From contig OV298644.1 in the NCBI GenBank assembly GCA_923172585.1, positions 1,847,362 to 1,911,361 on the forward strand: DNA of 64,000 bases. The letters are read 5' to 3'. A program made the position numbers and the translations under genes. Shown here one piece after another: positions 29,934 to 39,970 of the stretch (position 1 is its first letter; the number at the start of each line of letters is the position of its first letter). This DNA comes from Haemophilus influenzae (GTDB lineage Bacteria; Pseudomonadota; Gammaproteobacteria; Enterobacterales; Pasteurellaceae). The notes beneath the pieces were generated by a model, which saw only the letters and a program-made list of their open reading frames with translations, was not told the DNA's origin and searched no databases.

Positions 29934-32204
29934 ATGAATAAAAGTTTAATGGTTACAAAGCGTGACGGTACGCAAGAACAAATCAATCTTGATAAAATCC
30001 ATCGTGTGATTACGTGGGCTGCTGAAGGACTAGACAATGTTTCTGTTTCTCAAGTAGAACTTCGTTCACATATTCAATTTTATGAAGGCATTCGCACTTC
30101 AGACATCCACGAAACCATTATTAAAGCGGCCGCAGATTTAATCAGCAAAGATTCTCCAGATTATCAATATTTAGCTGCTCGTTTAGCGATTTTCCATTTA
30201 CGTAAAAAAGCCTATGGTCATTTCGATCCCCCTCGTTTATACGATCACGTCAAAAAACTAGTACGTATGGAAAAATATGATCAAGCGTTATTAGATGATT
30301 ATACTCGTGAAGAATGGGACACAATGGACGGCTTCATCGACCATTGGCGTGATATGACGTTTTCTTATGCTGCAGTGAAGCAATTGGAGGGTAAATATTT
30401 AGTACAAAACCGTGTGACGGGAGAAATCTACGAGTCTGCACAATTCTTATATTTGCTGGTTTCCGCAAGTCTATTCTCTAAATATCCAAAAGAAACACGT
30501 TTGGATTATGTAAAACGTTTCTACGATGCAACATCGACTTTCAAAATTTCCTTACCTACACCAATTATGGCGGGTGTGCGTACACCAACTCGTCAGTTCA
30601 GCTCTTGCGTATTAATTGAATGTGATGACAGTTTAGATTCAATCAATGCAACAGCATCAGCTATTGTAAAATATGTTTCACAACGTGCAGGGATTGGTAT
30701 TAATGCAGGGGCTATTCGTGCATTAGGTAGCGAAATTCGTGGTGGAGAAGCATTCCATACAGGTTGTATTCCATTCTATAAATATTTCCAAACTGCAGTT
30801 AAATCTTGCTCACAAGGTGGCGTTCGTGGCGGTGCAGCAACACTTTATTACCCAATTTGGCACTTAGAAGCAGAAAACTTGCTCGTATTAAAAAATAACC
30901 GTGGTGTAGAAGACAACCGTGTTCGTCATATGGATTATGGCGTCCAGTTAAACAAATTAATGTATCAACGTTTAATTAAAGGTGGCGAGATTACTTTATT
31001 TAGTCCATCAGATGTGCCTGGTCTTTATGAAGCATTCTTTGCAGATCAAGACAAATTTGAAGAACTTTACGTAAAATACGAACAAGATCCAACTATCCGT
31101 AAGCGTACTGTTAAAGCAGTTGAAATCTTTTCTTTATTAATGCAAGAACGGGCATCAACGGGTCGAATTTACATTCAAAATGTGGATCACTGTAATACCC
31201 ACTCTCCGTTTGATCCACAAGTTGCACCAGTTCGTCAATCTAACTTATGCTTAGAAATTGCATTACCAACTAAACCGCTTCAGCACATTAACGATGAAAA
31301 TGGGGAAATTGCACTTTGTACACTTTCCGCTTTTAACTTAGGTAAAATTGAAAACTTAGATGAATTAGAAGAACTTGCGGATCTTGCGGTTCGTTCTCTT
31401 GATGCCTTATTAGACTATCAAGATTACCCTGTTGTGGCAGCAAAACGTAGCTCACTTGCACGCCGTTCACTCGGTATTGGGGTCATTAACTATGCATATT
31501 ACCTTGCGAAAAATGGTGTTCGCTATTCTGATGGTTCAGCCAACGATTTAACACACCGCACTTTTGAAGCCATTCAATATTATTTATTGAAAGCCTCTAT
31601 GAACTTAGCAAAAGAGCAAGGTGCGTGTGAATACTTCAATGAAACCACTTATGCAAAAGGCATTTTACCGATTGATACCTATAAGAAAGATTTAGATTCC
31701 TTAACACAAGAGCCTCTACATTATGATTGGGAAAGTTTACGTAAAGATATTCAAGAATTTGGTTTACGTAACTCAACATTAACTGCCTTAATGCCATCAG
31801 AAACATCATCGCAGATTTCCAATGCGACTAATGGTATTGAGCCACCGCGTGGACACGTAAGTATTAAAGCATCAAAAGATGGTATCTTAAAACAAGTTGT
31901 ACCTGAATATGAAAATTTAATGGATAACTATGAATTACTTTGGGATATTCCAAGTAATGACGGCTACTTACACTTAGTCGGTATTATGCAAAAATTCGTG
32001 GATCAAGCGATCTCTGCAAACACAAACTATGATCCAAAACGTTTTGAAGACGGCAAAGTACCAATGAAAGTGTTGTTAAAAGATCTTTTAACCGCTTACA
32101 AATACGGTTTAAAAACCCTTTACTATCAAAATACCCGCGACGGTGCCGAGGATGTTCAAGAAGATCTTGATGACGGCTGTGCTGGTGGTGCTTGCAAAAT
32201 TTAA
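29934..32204 (+). CDS. nrdA: ribonucleoside-diphosphate reductase class Ia, alpha subunit
   Basis: Catalytic subunit reducing NDPs to dNDPs aerobically. The product is 756 residues from ATG 29934 (GAAGG upstream). An ATG at 29799 lies before the NrdR boxes and is not credible. The N-terminal ATP-cone is KRDGTQEQINLDKIHRV. Active-site cysteines are in RQFSSCVL and in NLCLEI, with the NATNGIEPPRG loop. The C-terminal redox pair is CAGGAC. Two hairpins separate it from nrdB. Confidence 0.97.
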   Translation: MNKSLMVTKRDGTQEQINLDKIHRVITWAAEGLDNVSVSQVELRSHIQFYEGIRTSDIHETIIKAAADLISKDSPDYQYLAARLAIFHLRKKAYGHFDPPRLYDHVKKLVRMEKYDQALLDDYTREEWDTMDGFIDHWRDMTFSYAAVKQLEGKYLVQNRVTGEIYESAQFLYLLVSASLFSKYPKETRLDYVKRFYDATSTFKISLPTPIMAGVRTPTRQFSSCVLIECDDSLDSINATASAIVKYVSQRAGIGINAGAIRALGSEIRGGEAFHTGCIPFYKYFQTAVKSCSQGGVRGGAATLYYPIWHLEAENLLVLKNNRGVEDNRVRHMDYGVQLNKLMYQRLIKGGEITLFSPSDVPGLYEAFFADQDKFEELYVKYEQDPTIRKRTVKAVEIFSLLMQERASTGRIYIQNVDHCNTHSPFDPQVAPVRQSNLCLEIALPTKPLQHINDENGEIALCTLSAFNLGKIENLDELEELADLAVRSLDALLDYQDYPVVAAKRSSLARRSLGIGVINYAYYLAKNGVRYSDGSANDLTHRTFEAIQYYLLKASMNLAKEQGACEYFNETTYAKGILPIDTYKKDLDSLTQEPLHYDWESLRKDIQEFGLRNSTLTALMPSETSSQISNATNGIEPPRGHVSIKASKDGILKQVVPEYENLMDNYELLWDIPSNDGYLHLVGIMQKFVDQAISANTNYDPKRFEDGKVPMKVLLKDLLTAYKYGLKTLYYQNTRDGAEDVQEDLDDGCAGGACKI

Positions 32205-32217
32205 ACGCCCCTATTGT

Positions 32218-32239
32218 CTTCCCCAACTTATGGGGAAGA
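32218..32239 (+). other. hairpin in the nrdA-nrdB gap
   Basis: CTTCCCC and GGGGAAG form a stem with a 7-nt loop, followed 50 nt later by a second, TTTCCC/GGGAAA, hairpin (about 32288-32310). There is no strong U-tract, so these look like intercistronic processing or mRNA-stabilising hairpins rather than a full terminator. Confidence 0.5.
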
Positions 32240-32346
32240 TAGCACGACATAACGAATTAGGATACTTTCCTCAGTCTTTGATAGTTTCCCCTGATAAACA
32301 GGGAAAGCTAAATAAATGATAAGTTCTATTTAAAAGGATAAATAAA

Positions 32347-33477
32347 ATGGCATACACCACTTTTTCACAAAATAAAAACGATCAATTAAAAGAACCAATG
32401 TTCTTTGGTCAAAACGTTAATGTTGCGCGTTACGATCAACAAAAATACGAGACGTTTGAGAAGCTGATTGAAAAACAACTTTCTTTCTTCTGGCGTCCAG
32501 AAGAAGTAGATGTATCGCAAGACCGTATCGACTACACAGCATTGCCTGAACACGAAAAACACATCTTCATCAGCAACTTAAAATATCAAACCTTATTGGA
32601 TTCCATTCAAGGTCGTAGCCCGAACGTGGCATTATTGCCTTTAGTGTCGATTCCTGAATTAGAAACTTGGATTGAAACTTGGACATTCTCTGAAACCATC
32701 CACTCTCGCTCTTACACACATATTATTCGTAATATTGTGAACGATCCCTCTATCGTATTTGATGACATTGTAACTAACGAAGAAATCATCAAACGTGCAC
32801 AAGATATTTCATCTTACTACGATGATTTAATCCGTGATAGCCAACTTTACAGCCTATATGGCGAAGGCACTTATACCGTAGATGGCAAAGAATGCGTCGT
32901 GACTTTACGTAGTTTGAAAAAACAACTTTACCTTTGCCTAATGAGCGTGAATGCACTTGAAGCAATTCGTTTCTACGTTTCTTTCGCTTGTTCATTTGCT
33001 TTTGCTGAACGTCGTTTAATGGAAGGGAATGCAAAAATTATTAAATTTATCGCACGTGATGAAGCCTTGCATTTAACAGGTACACAGCATATTTTAAATA
33101 TTATGGCTGCAGGTCAAGACGATCCTGAAATGGCAGAAATTGCGGAAGAATGTAAACAAGAAGCCTATGATTTATTTGTTGCAGCGGCAGAACAAGAAAA
33201 AGCGTGGGCTGATTATCTATTTAAAGACGGTTCTATGATCGGCCTCAACAGAGATATTTTAGTTCAATACGTAGAATATATTACTAATATCCGTATGCAA
33301 GCTGTTGGATTGCCACTACCATTCCAAACACGTTCAAATCCAATTCCTTGGATTAACGCTTGGTTAGTGTCAGATAACGTACAGGTTGCACCACAAGAAG
33401 TAGAAGTAAGCTCTTATCTTGTCGGTCAAATTGACTCAAAAGTTGATACGAATGATTTTGACGATTTTTCTCTCTAA
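32347..33477 (+). CDS. nrdB: ribonucleoside-diphosphate reductase class Ia, beta subunit
   Basis: The di-iron tyrosyl-radical subunit partnering NrdA. The product is 376 residues. Metal ligands fit [13 protein letters not shown], with the upstream Asp/Glu in the RPEEVDVS region and the later [12 protein letters not shown]. The C-terminal tail NDFDDFSL is the NrdA-docking peptide. The RBS AAAAGGA precedes ATG 32347. No yfaE ferredoxin gene follows in this window. Confidence 0.97.
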   Translation: MAYTTFSQNKNDQLKEPMFFGQNVNVARYDQQKYETFEKLIEKQLSFFWRPEEVDVSQDRIDYTALPEHEKHIFISNLKYQTLLDSIQGRSPNVALLPLVSIPELETWIETWTFSETIHSRSYTHIIRNIVNDPSIVFDDIVTNEEIIKRAQDISSYYDDLIRDSQLYSLYGEGTYTVDGKECVVTLRSLKKQLYLCLMSVNALEAIRFYVSFACSFAFAERRLMEGNAKIIKFIARDEALHLTGTQHILNIMAAGQDDPEMAEIAEECKQEAYDLFVAAAEQEKAWADYLFKDGSMIGLNRDILVQYVEYITNIRMQAVGLPLPFQTRSNPIPWINAWLVSDNVQVAPQEVEVSSYLVGQIDSKVDTNDFDDFSL

Positions 33478-33497
33478 TTAAAAACACATAAAAAACT

Positions 33498-33589
33498 AAC
33501 CGCACTTTGGAATATTCTTTTTAAATATTTAAAGTGCGGTTAATTTTTTGTTCATTTTAAAAGGCTTTCTAACACAGAAAGCCTTTTAT
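33498..33589. terminator. paired terminators between nrdB and sucB
   Basis: First, an inverted uptake-sequence pair ACCGCACTTT...AAAGTGCGGT (33500-33540). Second, AAAAGGCTTTCT and AGAAAGCCTTTT (33559-33588) form a strong stem with A/T tracts on both sides. Together they can stop transcription from both convergent operons. Confidence 0.8.
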
Positions 33590-33592
33590 TTC

Positions 33593-34822
33593 TTAGATTT
33601 CTAATAACAATCTTGTTGGATCTTCCAATAATTCTTTAATCGTTACCAAGAAACCAACAGATTCACGACCGTCAATTAAACGATGATCGTAAGATAAAGC
33701 AAGGTACATCATAGGACAAATCACAACTTGACCATTAAGCGCAATCGGGCGTTCTTTAATAGCGTGCATTCCTAAAATCGCACTTTGTGGTGGATTGATA
33801 ATTGGAGTGGACATAAGAGAACCGAACACGCCACCATTTGTAATAGTAAAATTGCCGCCAGTAAGATCTTCTACTGTTAATTTGCCATCACGACCTTTTT
33901 CAGCTAATGCTTTAATTTGTTTTTCGATCTCTGCCATACTGAGCTTATCGCAATCACGAAGCACTGGTATGACTAATCCACGAGGAGTCGAAACCGCAAT
34001 ACTAATATCAAAATAGTTATGGTAAACAACATCATCCCCATCAATAGAAGCATTCACTTCAGGATAACGTTTCAATGCTTCCACAACCGCTTTAATATAA
34101 AAAGACATAAATCCTAAACGTACTGAATGTTGTTTTTCAAATTTTTCGCCGTAGGTTTTACGCAGAGTCATTATCGGCTGCATATCCACTTCATTGAAAG
34201 TGGTAAGCATCGCCGTACTATTTTTGGCTTCAAGTAAACGTTCAGCAATACGTTTACGCAAACGGGTCATTGGCACACGTTTTTCAGAACGTGCACTATA
34301 AGCTACCGTACTAATTGTATTTTGCTCAGTGGCAGCTTCTTGTTTTGCTTGCAGTGCTTGTCGTTTTGCGATTTCACGTTCAATATCTTCACGTGTTAAA
34401 CGACCACCCACTCCGGAACCTTGAATTTGATCTGCTTGTAAATCATGTTCTGCTAATAAACGACGAATTGCAGGGCTCTGATCCACATTATGATTATGAC
34501 TATTTTCAATCGCTGCATTTTGACGATCAGATGGTGTGGGTTCATTCGTTGCTTTTAACGTCGCTGAACTGACATCTCCTTCTTGAGCCGTAGAAATTTT
34601 GCCTAGCAACTGTTTACTCACCACTGTTTCGCCCTCAGCTTGAACAACTTCAGCCAGTACACCATCAGAAAGTGCGGGAACTTCTAGCACGACTTTATCC
34701 GTTTCAATTTCCACAATAACCTCATCACGTTTCACAGTATCGCCCAGTTTTTTATGCCAAGTAGCAACAGTTGCATCAGCAACTGATTCAGGTAGGTCTG
34801 GAACAAGAATTTCGATTGTCAT
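33593..34822 (-). CDS. sucB: dihydrolipoyllysine-residue succinyltransferase (E2 of 2-oxoglutarate dehydrogenase)
   Basis: The E2 core transferring succinyl groups to CoA. The product is 409 residues. One lipoyl domain carries the lipoyl Lys in [14 protein letters not shown] (about residue 44), then the E3/E1-binding domain ([20 protein letters not shown]) and the catalytic domain ending with the active-site His in [14 protein letters not shown]. It is intact, although its partner sucA, just upstream on the same strand, is broken. Confidence 0.95.
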   Translation of the reverse strand: MTIEILVPDLPESVADATVATWHKKLGDTVKRDEVIVEIETDKVVLEVPALSDGVLAEVVQAEGETVVSKQLLGKISTAQEGDVSSATLKATNEPTPSDRQNAAIENSHNHNVDQSPAIRRLLAEHDLQADQIQGSGVGGRLTREDIEREIAKRQALQAKQEAATEQNTISTVAYSARSEKRVPMTRLRKRIAERLLEAKNSTAMLTTFNEVDMQPIMTLRKTYGEKFEKQHSVRLGFMSFYIKAVVEALKRYPEVNASIDGDDVVYHNYFDISIAVSTPRGLVIPVLRDCDKLSMAEIEKQIKALAEKGRDGKLTVEDLTGGNFTITNGGVFGSLMSTPIINPPQSAILGMHAIKERPIALNGQVVICPMMYLALSYDHRLIDGRESVGFLVTIKELLEDPTRLLLEI

Positions 34823-34928
34823 TTTATTTTTCCTTTTCTTCTTTTTTACTATATATCTTAATTATCTTGGCTCCACTATTTACAGAGGAAAGCAAAGATA
34901 TAAAAACCTTTATTAAATTAACCGCACT

Positions 34929-37736
34929 TTAAAGACTCAACGCATCTTCCACTAACTGTTTTTGCTGTTTAGTGTGAAGCGACATATAACCCACATCAGG
35001 CGAAGCTGAAGCTGGACGCCCTGCATATTTGAGTTTAACGGATTCTGCAATTGCTGATTCAAAATTATGTTTGCTGCAATACCAAGCCCCTTGGTTAAGT
35101 GGTTCTTCTTGGCACCATACATAATCCGTGACATGCGCATAAGGCTCAAGCGCTTTCTTCACATCCTCATGCGGGAATGGATAAAGCTGCTCAATGCGAA
35201 TAATCGCTACATCTTTCTGATTATTTGCACGACGTTGTTCAAGTAAATCATAATAAACTTTACCTGAACACATTACCACACATTTTACATCTTTAGGATC
35301 AAGCTCATCAATTTCTGCAATTACCATTTGGAAAGTTCCATTAATCAACTCGTCTAAACTGGACACTGCCAATGGATGACGTATTAAAGATTTTGGGGAA
35401 ATGACAATCAATGGACGACACATTTTACGTAAAGACTGGCGGCGCAACATTTGATACACCTGTGCAGGTGTTAATGGCACGCAAACTTGCATATTTTGTT
35501 CTGCGCAAAGTTGCAAATAACGTTCAAGACGTGCGGAAGAATGTTCAGAGCCTTGCCCCTCATAGCCATGAGGCAATAACATAACTAAACCACACATTCT
35601 GCCCCATTTTTGTTCGCCAGAGCTAATAAATTGGTCAATAACAATTTGCGCACCATTAGCATAATCGCCAAATTGCGCTTCCCAAATGGTTAAAGTTTTT
35701 GGATCCGTCGTTGCATAACCATATTCAAAAGCAAGAACACATTCTTCAGAAAGTACCGAATCCCATACTTCAAAACGACCTTGATTAGCATGCAAATGTG
35801 TTAATGGTACATACCCCGTACCATCATTTTGATTATGCACAACGGCATGACGATGGAAAAAGGTTCCACGCCCCGCATCTTCACCTGATAAACGAACATT
35901 AACACCTTCATCAAGTAAGGTTGCATAAGCCATGGTTTCAGCCATACCCCAGTCGAGCAATTTTTCGCCTTGATACATTGCTTTACGATCATTATAGATT
36001 TTTTCTACGCGAGGATGCGCACGTAAACTTTCAGGATATTCACATACACGTTTAGCAAGCGTTAAAAAACGTTCCTGTGAAAATTTGCTTTCATACGGCG
36101 CAGTCCAATCATAATTGAGATATTGCAACCAATCCATTTTTGCCGTATCCATTTCTCGCCATTCAGATACGACTCGATCGCCATTATCTAGCGCATCGCG
36201 ATAATCATTCGCCATCTCGGTAACTTGTTCTTCAGTCATCACGCCTTCTGAAACTAAGCGATCCGCATAAACTTTACGAGGTATAGGATGTTTTTTGATG
36301 ATGCTATACATCATTGGTTGAGTAGCTAATGGCTCATCTGCTTCGTTATGACCATGACGACGATAAGAAATCAAATCAATAAAAATATCTCGTTTGAATA
36401 AATTACGATATTCCACCGCCATACGCGCAGCAAATGCCACCGCTTCAGGATCATCGCCATTAACATGAATAATCGGCGCTTGAATCATTTATGCAATATC
36501 GGTGCAATATTCTGTACACCGCGTGTCATTCCGATTACATGTCGTAAAACCAATTTGGTGATTAATCACGATGCGAATAGTACCGCCCACACTGTAACCA
36601 AGTGCATTTGACATATTCAATGTTTCTTGAACAACCCCCTGTCCTGCCACAGCTGAATCTCCGTGAACAGTAATAGCAAGCACTTTGCTATGTTCCGTAT
36701 CATTCATACGAGTTTTTCGAGATCGAAAAGAACCATTCACAACAGGGCTTTCCATTTCCAAATGGGATGGATTAAATGCCTACGTTAAGTGAACTTGCTT
36801 ATCATCTACAGCGAAATCAGAAGAATAACCTTGATGATATTTCACATCCCCCGTACGTTCGCTGCAATGTTTACCTGCAAATTCATCTAATAAATTTTCA
36901 GGCTTTTTACCTAATACATTCACAAGCATATTCAAACGCAAACGGTGTGCCATTCCCATTACGACATAATTTACCCCTTAACGACTATAATGGCGAATAA
37001 TTTCTTTCATCAATGGAATAAACGCATCACTTCCTTCTAAGGAAAAGCGTTTCGCACCAGGGAATTTCGCACCAAGATAACGTTCTATACCGTCTGCTGC
37101 CGTAAGTTCACGAAGAAAATTGACACGTTCTTCAGATGTAAAAATCGGTTTATCTAACAGGCGGTCCATTTTACTCAGAAGCCATATTTTCTGCTCCATA
37201 TCTTGCACATGCATGAACTCCAAGCCAATTGAGCCACAATATGTTTCTTTCAACATTTGAGTTAATTCGCCAAGTTTAATGGTATCGCGTTCATAAACGT
37301 AATGATTTATATTGAAAGTTTCGTTGAGATCTTGTTCAGTAAAACTGTGATGGCGATAATCTAATTCAGGGACTGAAGATACTTTCCAACGATAATAATT
37401 GAGAGGATCAAGATTATCCTCTAAATGGCCACGAAAACGATAGGCATTGATAAATTGTAGAACTTTCACTAATTTTACACCAGCAGCAGGATCTATCACT
37501 GTCACCGCTTCATTATGATTTTCTCGCGTTAAGCAACGAAAATAATCTCGCACTGAAGTATGCGCCTGTTCAACTGCGCTGGTTTTTGACAAATTATCAA
37601 AGGTTTTTCGCCAGCTTTACTCCACCGACTGTGCATCACTCAAATAGCTTTCATAAAGTTCTTCTACATAAGATTGAATTGCACCGCAAAATGTTGAACT
37701 GGCTAACCAATCATCAAACGCCTTGATTTGCTGCAT
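34929..37736 (-). pseudogene. sucA: sucA, 2-oxoglutarate dehydrogenase E1, with four in-frame stops
   Basis: The E1 gene keeps one reading frame over 936 codons, the expected length (E. coli 933 residues), from ATG 37734-37736. It carries stops at codon 40 (TAA 37617-37619), 253 (TAA 36978-36980), 319 (TAG 36780-36782) and 416 (TAA 36489-36491). Many substitutions hit family-invariant positions: GMAHRLRL for GMAHRGRL, FTTCNRNDTRCT for FTTSNPNDTRST, EGQGSEHSS for EGQGPEHSS and VKCVVMCSG for VKRVVMCSG. This is point-mutation decay without indels. The longest open piece (34929-36488) lacks much of the thiamine-diphosphate site. No active E1 is expected. Confidence 0.93.
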
Positions 37737-37894
37737 AATTACCTCTTTATTATGATATTTGATGCAATATTTTCGCTCCATTTGTTACGCATTATACATA
37801 GAATTGCAACGGACATAAGCCTTTTATCAGAAATAATTTCAAATTTGTGAGCTACTTCAAATTCTTGAAATTTCAAACAATGAAAAAATGTACC

Positions 37895-38578
37895 TCATCT
37901 CTTAGACCAAGTGCGTTTATTTTCACTTGATATCAAAATCAAGGATTTAGGATTTAAAAATGGATTGCTCCGCTTTTCTTGCCCAATGGTTGTGTAAGAT
38001 CCGTGTCCAGCGATAATAATAATATCGTCATTTAATGGGAGTAATTTTGTTCGAATTGAAGAAATCAATGTTTCATAATCCCCGCGAGGGAAATCGGTAC
38101 GACCAATTCCGCCTTGAAATAATACATCGCCTGTAAATGTCACTTTTTTCTCGTGTTCAATGAAACCAATATGTCCAGGTGTATGCCCTGGTAAATGTAA
38201 AATCTCGAAATTAAAGCCATCTAATTTTAAAATTTCGCCCTCTTGATTAAACCAACGATCAGGTAAAAAAGCGTCAATATTTGGCAAGCCAAAACGTTGG
38301 GTTTGCTCGGGTAAACTCTCAAATAAAAATTTATCTTTTTCATTAGAACCCCAAATTTCAACGCCAAAATGTTGTTTTAATTGCATTGCAGCACCAACGT
38401 GATCTAAATGGCCATGAGTAATTAAAATCACTTTGATATTTAAATCCAGTTCTTCAATGCGTTGAATTAGGCGTTCGGCTTCGCCACCTGGGTCAATAAT
38501 TGCGGCATTTTTGTCATCATCCCAAATCAAAGAACAATTTTGTTGGAATGCGGTGACAGGGATAATTTCGATATTCAT
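37895..38578 (-). CDS. metallo-beta-lactamase-fold hydrolase, YcbL/glyoxalase II type
   Basis: Predicted Zn-dependent thioester hydrolase (type II glyoxalase). The metal motif is THGHLDHVG near residues 54-62, with LPGHTPGH, GDVLFQGGIGR and the late His in IIAGHGSYTTIG. The product is 227 residues. The last 19 (after RSNPFL) look foreign to the family, which ends near NPFLK. Adding one A near 37960 would give a stop almost at once, so the extended tail is probably a frameshift. The catalytic domain is unaffected. Confidence 0.88.
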   Translation of the reverse strand: MNIEIIPVTAFQQNCSLIWDDDKNAAIIDPGGEAERLIQRIEELDLNIKVILITHGHLDHVGAAMQLKQHFGVEIWGSNEKDKFLFESLPEQTQRFGLPNIDAFLPDRWFNQEGEILKLDGFNFEILHLPGHTPGHIGFIEHEKKVTFTGDVLFQGGIGRTDFPRGDYETLISSIRTKLLPLNDDIIIIAGHGSYTTIGQEKRSNPFLNPKSLILISSENKRTWSKR

Positions 38579-38587
38579 TTTTGCTCC

Positions 38588-39343
38588 TTATAATCGATAA
38601 AACTGTTGAGTATTCAAAAGGATTTGCTTTTGAACAGAATGTAATGGCAAAGACTTTAATTCAGCTAGTTTTTGCAATACAGCCAATAATTGTTCAGAAA
38701 TGCCCGCACTTTCAAATCCCTCGTGTTGCCAAGGGCTATCCGTTTCAATCATCAAACGGTTTAACGACAAATGTTGTGCAACATACTGTGTTTTAGGGTT
38801 CCATAAAATATCAGGGGTTAGGCTTGCAAAATAGGGGGTAGAGAAAAATTTCTGAAAAGATTTTTCATCTGTCTTAAACCAGTGAAAATGAGCCCGTTGA
38901 ATTTTGTGTTTCTGCAATAATTCAAGGGCAATTTCTACATCGTTATGTACAATATGCAAATTTAACGGTAAATCCCATTTTTTCGCTATCAGAATAAATC
39001 GCTCCAGTAATTCAATGTAAGGCACGTAATCTAAATTCGGATTTTCTCGTTTAGAATAATGTGGTAAGCCCACCTCGCCAATGGCAGAAATCGATGAATG
39101 ATGTTCGTCAATCCATTGAAATAATTCTTTTTGTTCTTCTAAACTAGGTAATTGCTGTTCAGGATGAAAACCAGCTGCAAAATAAAGTTTCTTTGGGTAA
39201 GTCTGTTTTAAATTCAGCAGTTTTTTAGCACTGTTGAGATTAGTACTCACCGCAAGCATACCTATAATCTTTGAATGAGCAAGTGTTTGCTGAATATTCT
39301 CATCAGAGAGTTGGTCTAAATGAAGATGGCTGTCAAATAACAT
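38588..39343 (-). CDS. TatD-family metal-dependent hydrolase
   Basis: Putative deoxyribonuclease/hydrolase of the TatD family, 251 residues from ATG 39341-39343 (GGAAAAG upstream). A GTG 8 codons upstream is less likely. Motifs are FDSHLHLD (HxH metal ligands), GEVGLPHY, LNLHIVHND, AHFHWF and LMIETDSPW. It resembles the YjjV/YcfH branch. The stop lies 9 nt before the YcbL-like gene on the same strand, so the two are probably cotranscribed. Confidence 0.88.
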   Translation of the reverse strand: MLFDSHLHLDQLSDENIQQTLAHSKIIGMLAVSTNLNSAKKLLNLKQTYPKKLYFAAGFHPEQQLPSLEEQKELFQWIDEHHSSISAIGEVGLPHYSKRENPNLDYVPYIELLERFILIAKKWDLPLNLHIVHNDVEIALELLQKHKIQRAHFHWFKTDEKSFQKFFSTPYFASLTPDILWNPKTQYVAQHLSLNRLMIETDSPWQHEGFESAGISEQLLAVLQKLAELKSLPLHSVQKQILLNTQQFYRL

Positions 39344-39394
39344 TTCTTTTCCAATGAAAAACTGCACAAAAGTGCGGTTAATTTTACATTTGTT

Positions 39395-39955
39395 TTACAC
39401 GCCTTTCCAAGTTCTCACAGGGCCTGTATCTACGTGAATGAAATTACTGGTTGGATAATAACCCACGCCACCATTTCGCAGACTTTCCGCAGAAGATTTC
39501 ACTTTAATCAAAGGCACACCTGCAATACGAAAATCAATGGCTTTTCCTTTAATGTGATAACTATTTTTCGCTACGCCACGACTTTGGCGATGACGCATTG
39601 CATTAGTAGCGGCTGAACGATAACCACAAATTACTTCAATTTCAGCATTGCGTAAGCCTAAATTAGTTTGGATATTATAAAATTTCTGGAATAAATTTGG
39701 ATCCATTTTATGCACTTGATTTGTCCTTTTATCACGCATTAAATAATCCAATTTTTTTAACATCGCAGGCGAAAAACCTTTTGCTAAAGAAAACTCGCCA
39801 CTTAATCTTTCGCCCGTATTAATGTTGCGGAAAGTTAAAATACGAGGTTTAGGTGTTGAAACCATTGCTAATACAGAATTTGGTAAAATAGATATTCCTA
39901 ACGCAATACCGCCCAGCGATAACCATTTTCGTTTATTCTGATCCACATAATTCAT
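39395..39955 (-). CDS. mepK: MepK-like murein endopeptidase (peptidase M15/DUF882)
   Basis: A 186-residue protein resembling E. coli MepK (YcbK), which cleaves meso-DAP cross-links in peptidoglycan. The N-terminal NKRKWLSLGGIALG resembles a twin-arginine signal but has Lys-Arg-Lys instead of Arg-Arg. The catalytic region includes CGYRSAATNAMR, SYHIKGKAIDFRI (His and Asp zinc ligands) and NFIHVDTGPVR (His). It lies 15 nt downstream of ldtD, the same neighbour as in E. coli. Confidence 0.9.
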   Translation of the reverse strand: MNYVDQNKRKWLSLGGIALGISILPNSVLAMVSTPKPRILTFRNINTGERLSGEFSLAKGFSPAMLKKLDYLMRDKRTNQVHKMDPNLFQKFYNIQTNLGLRNAEIEVICGYRSAATNAMRHRQSRGVAKNSYHIKGKAIDFRIAGVPLIKVKSSAESLRNGGVGYYPTSNFIHVDTGPVRTWKGV

Positions 39956-39970
39956 TATAGCTCCCTTATT

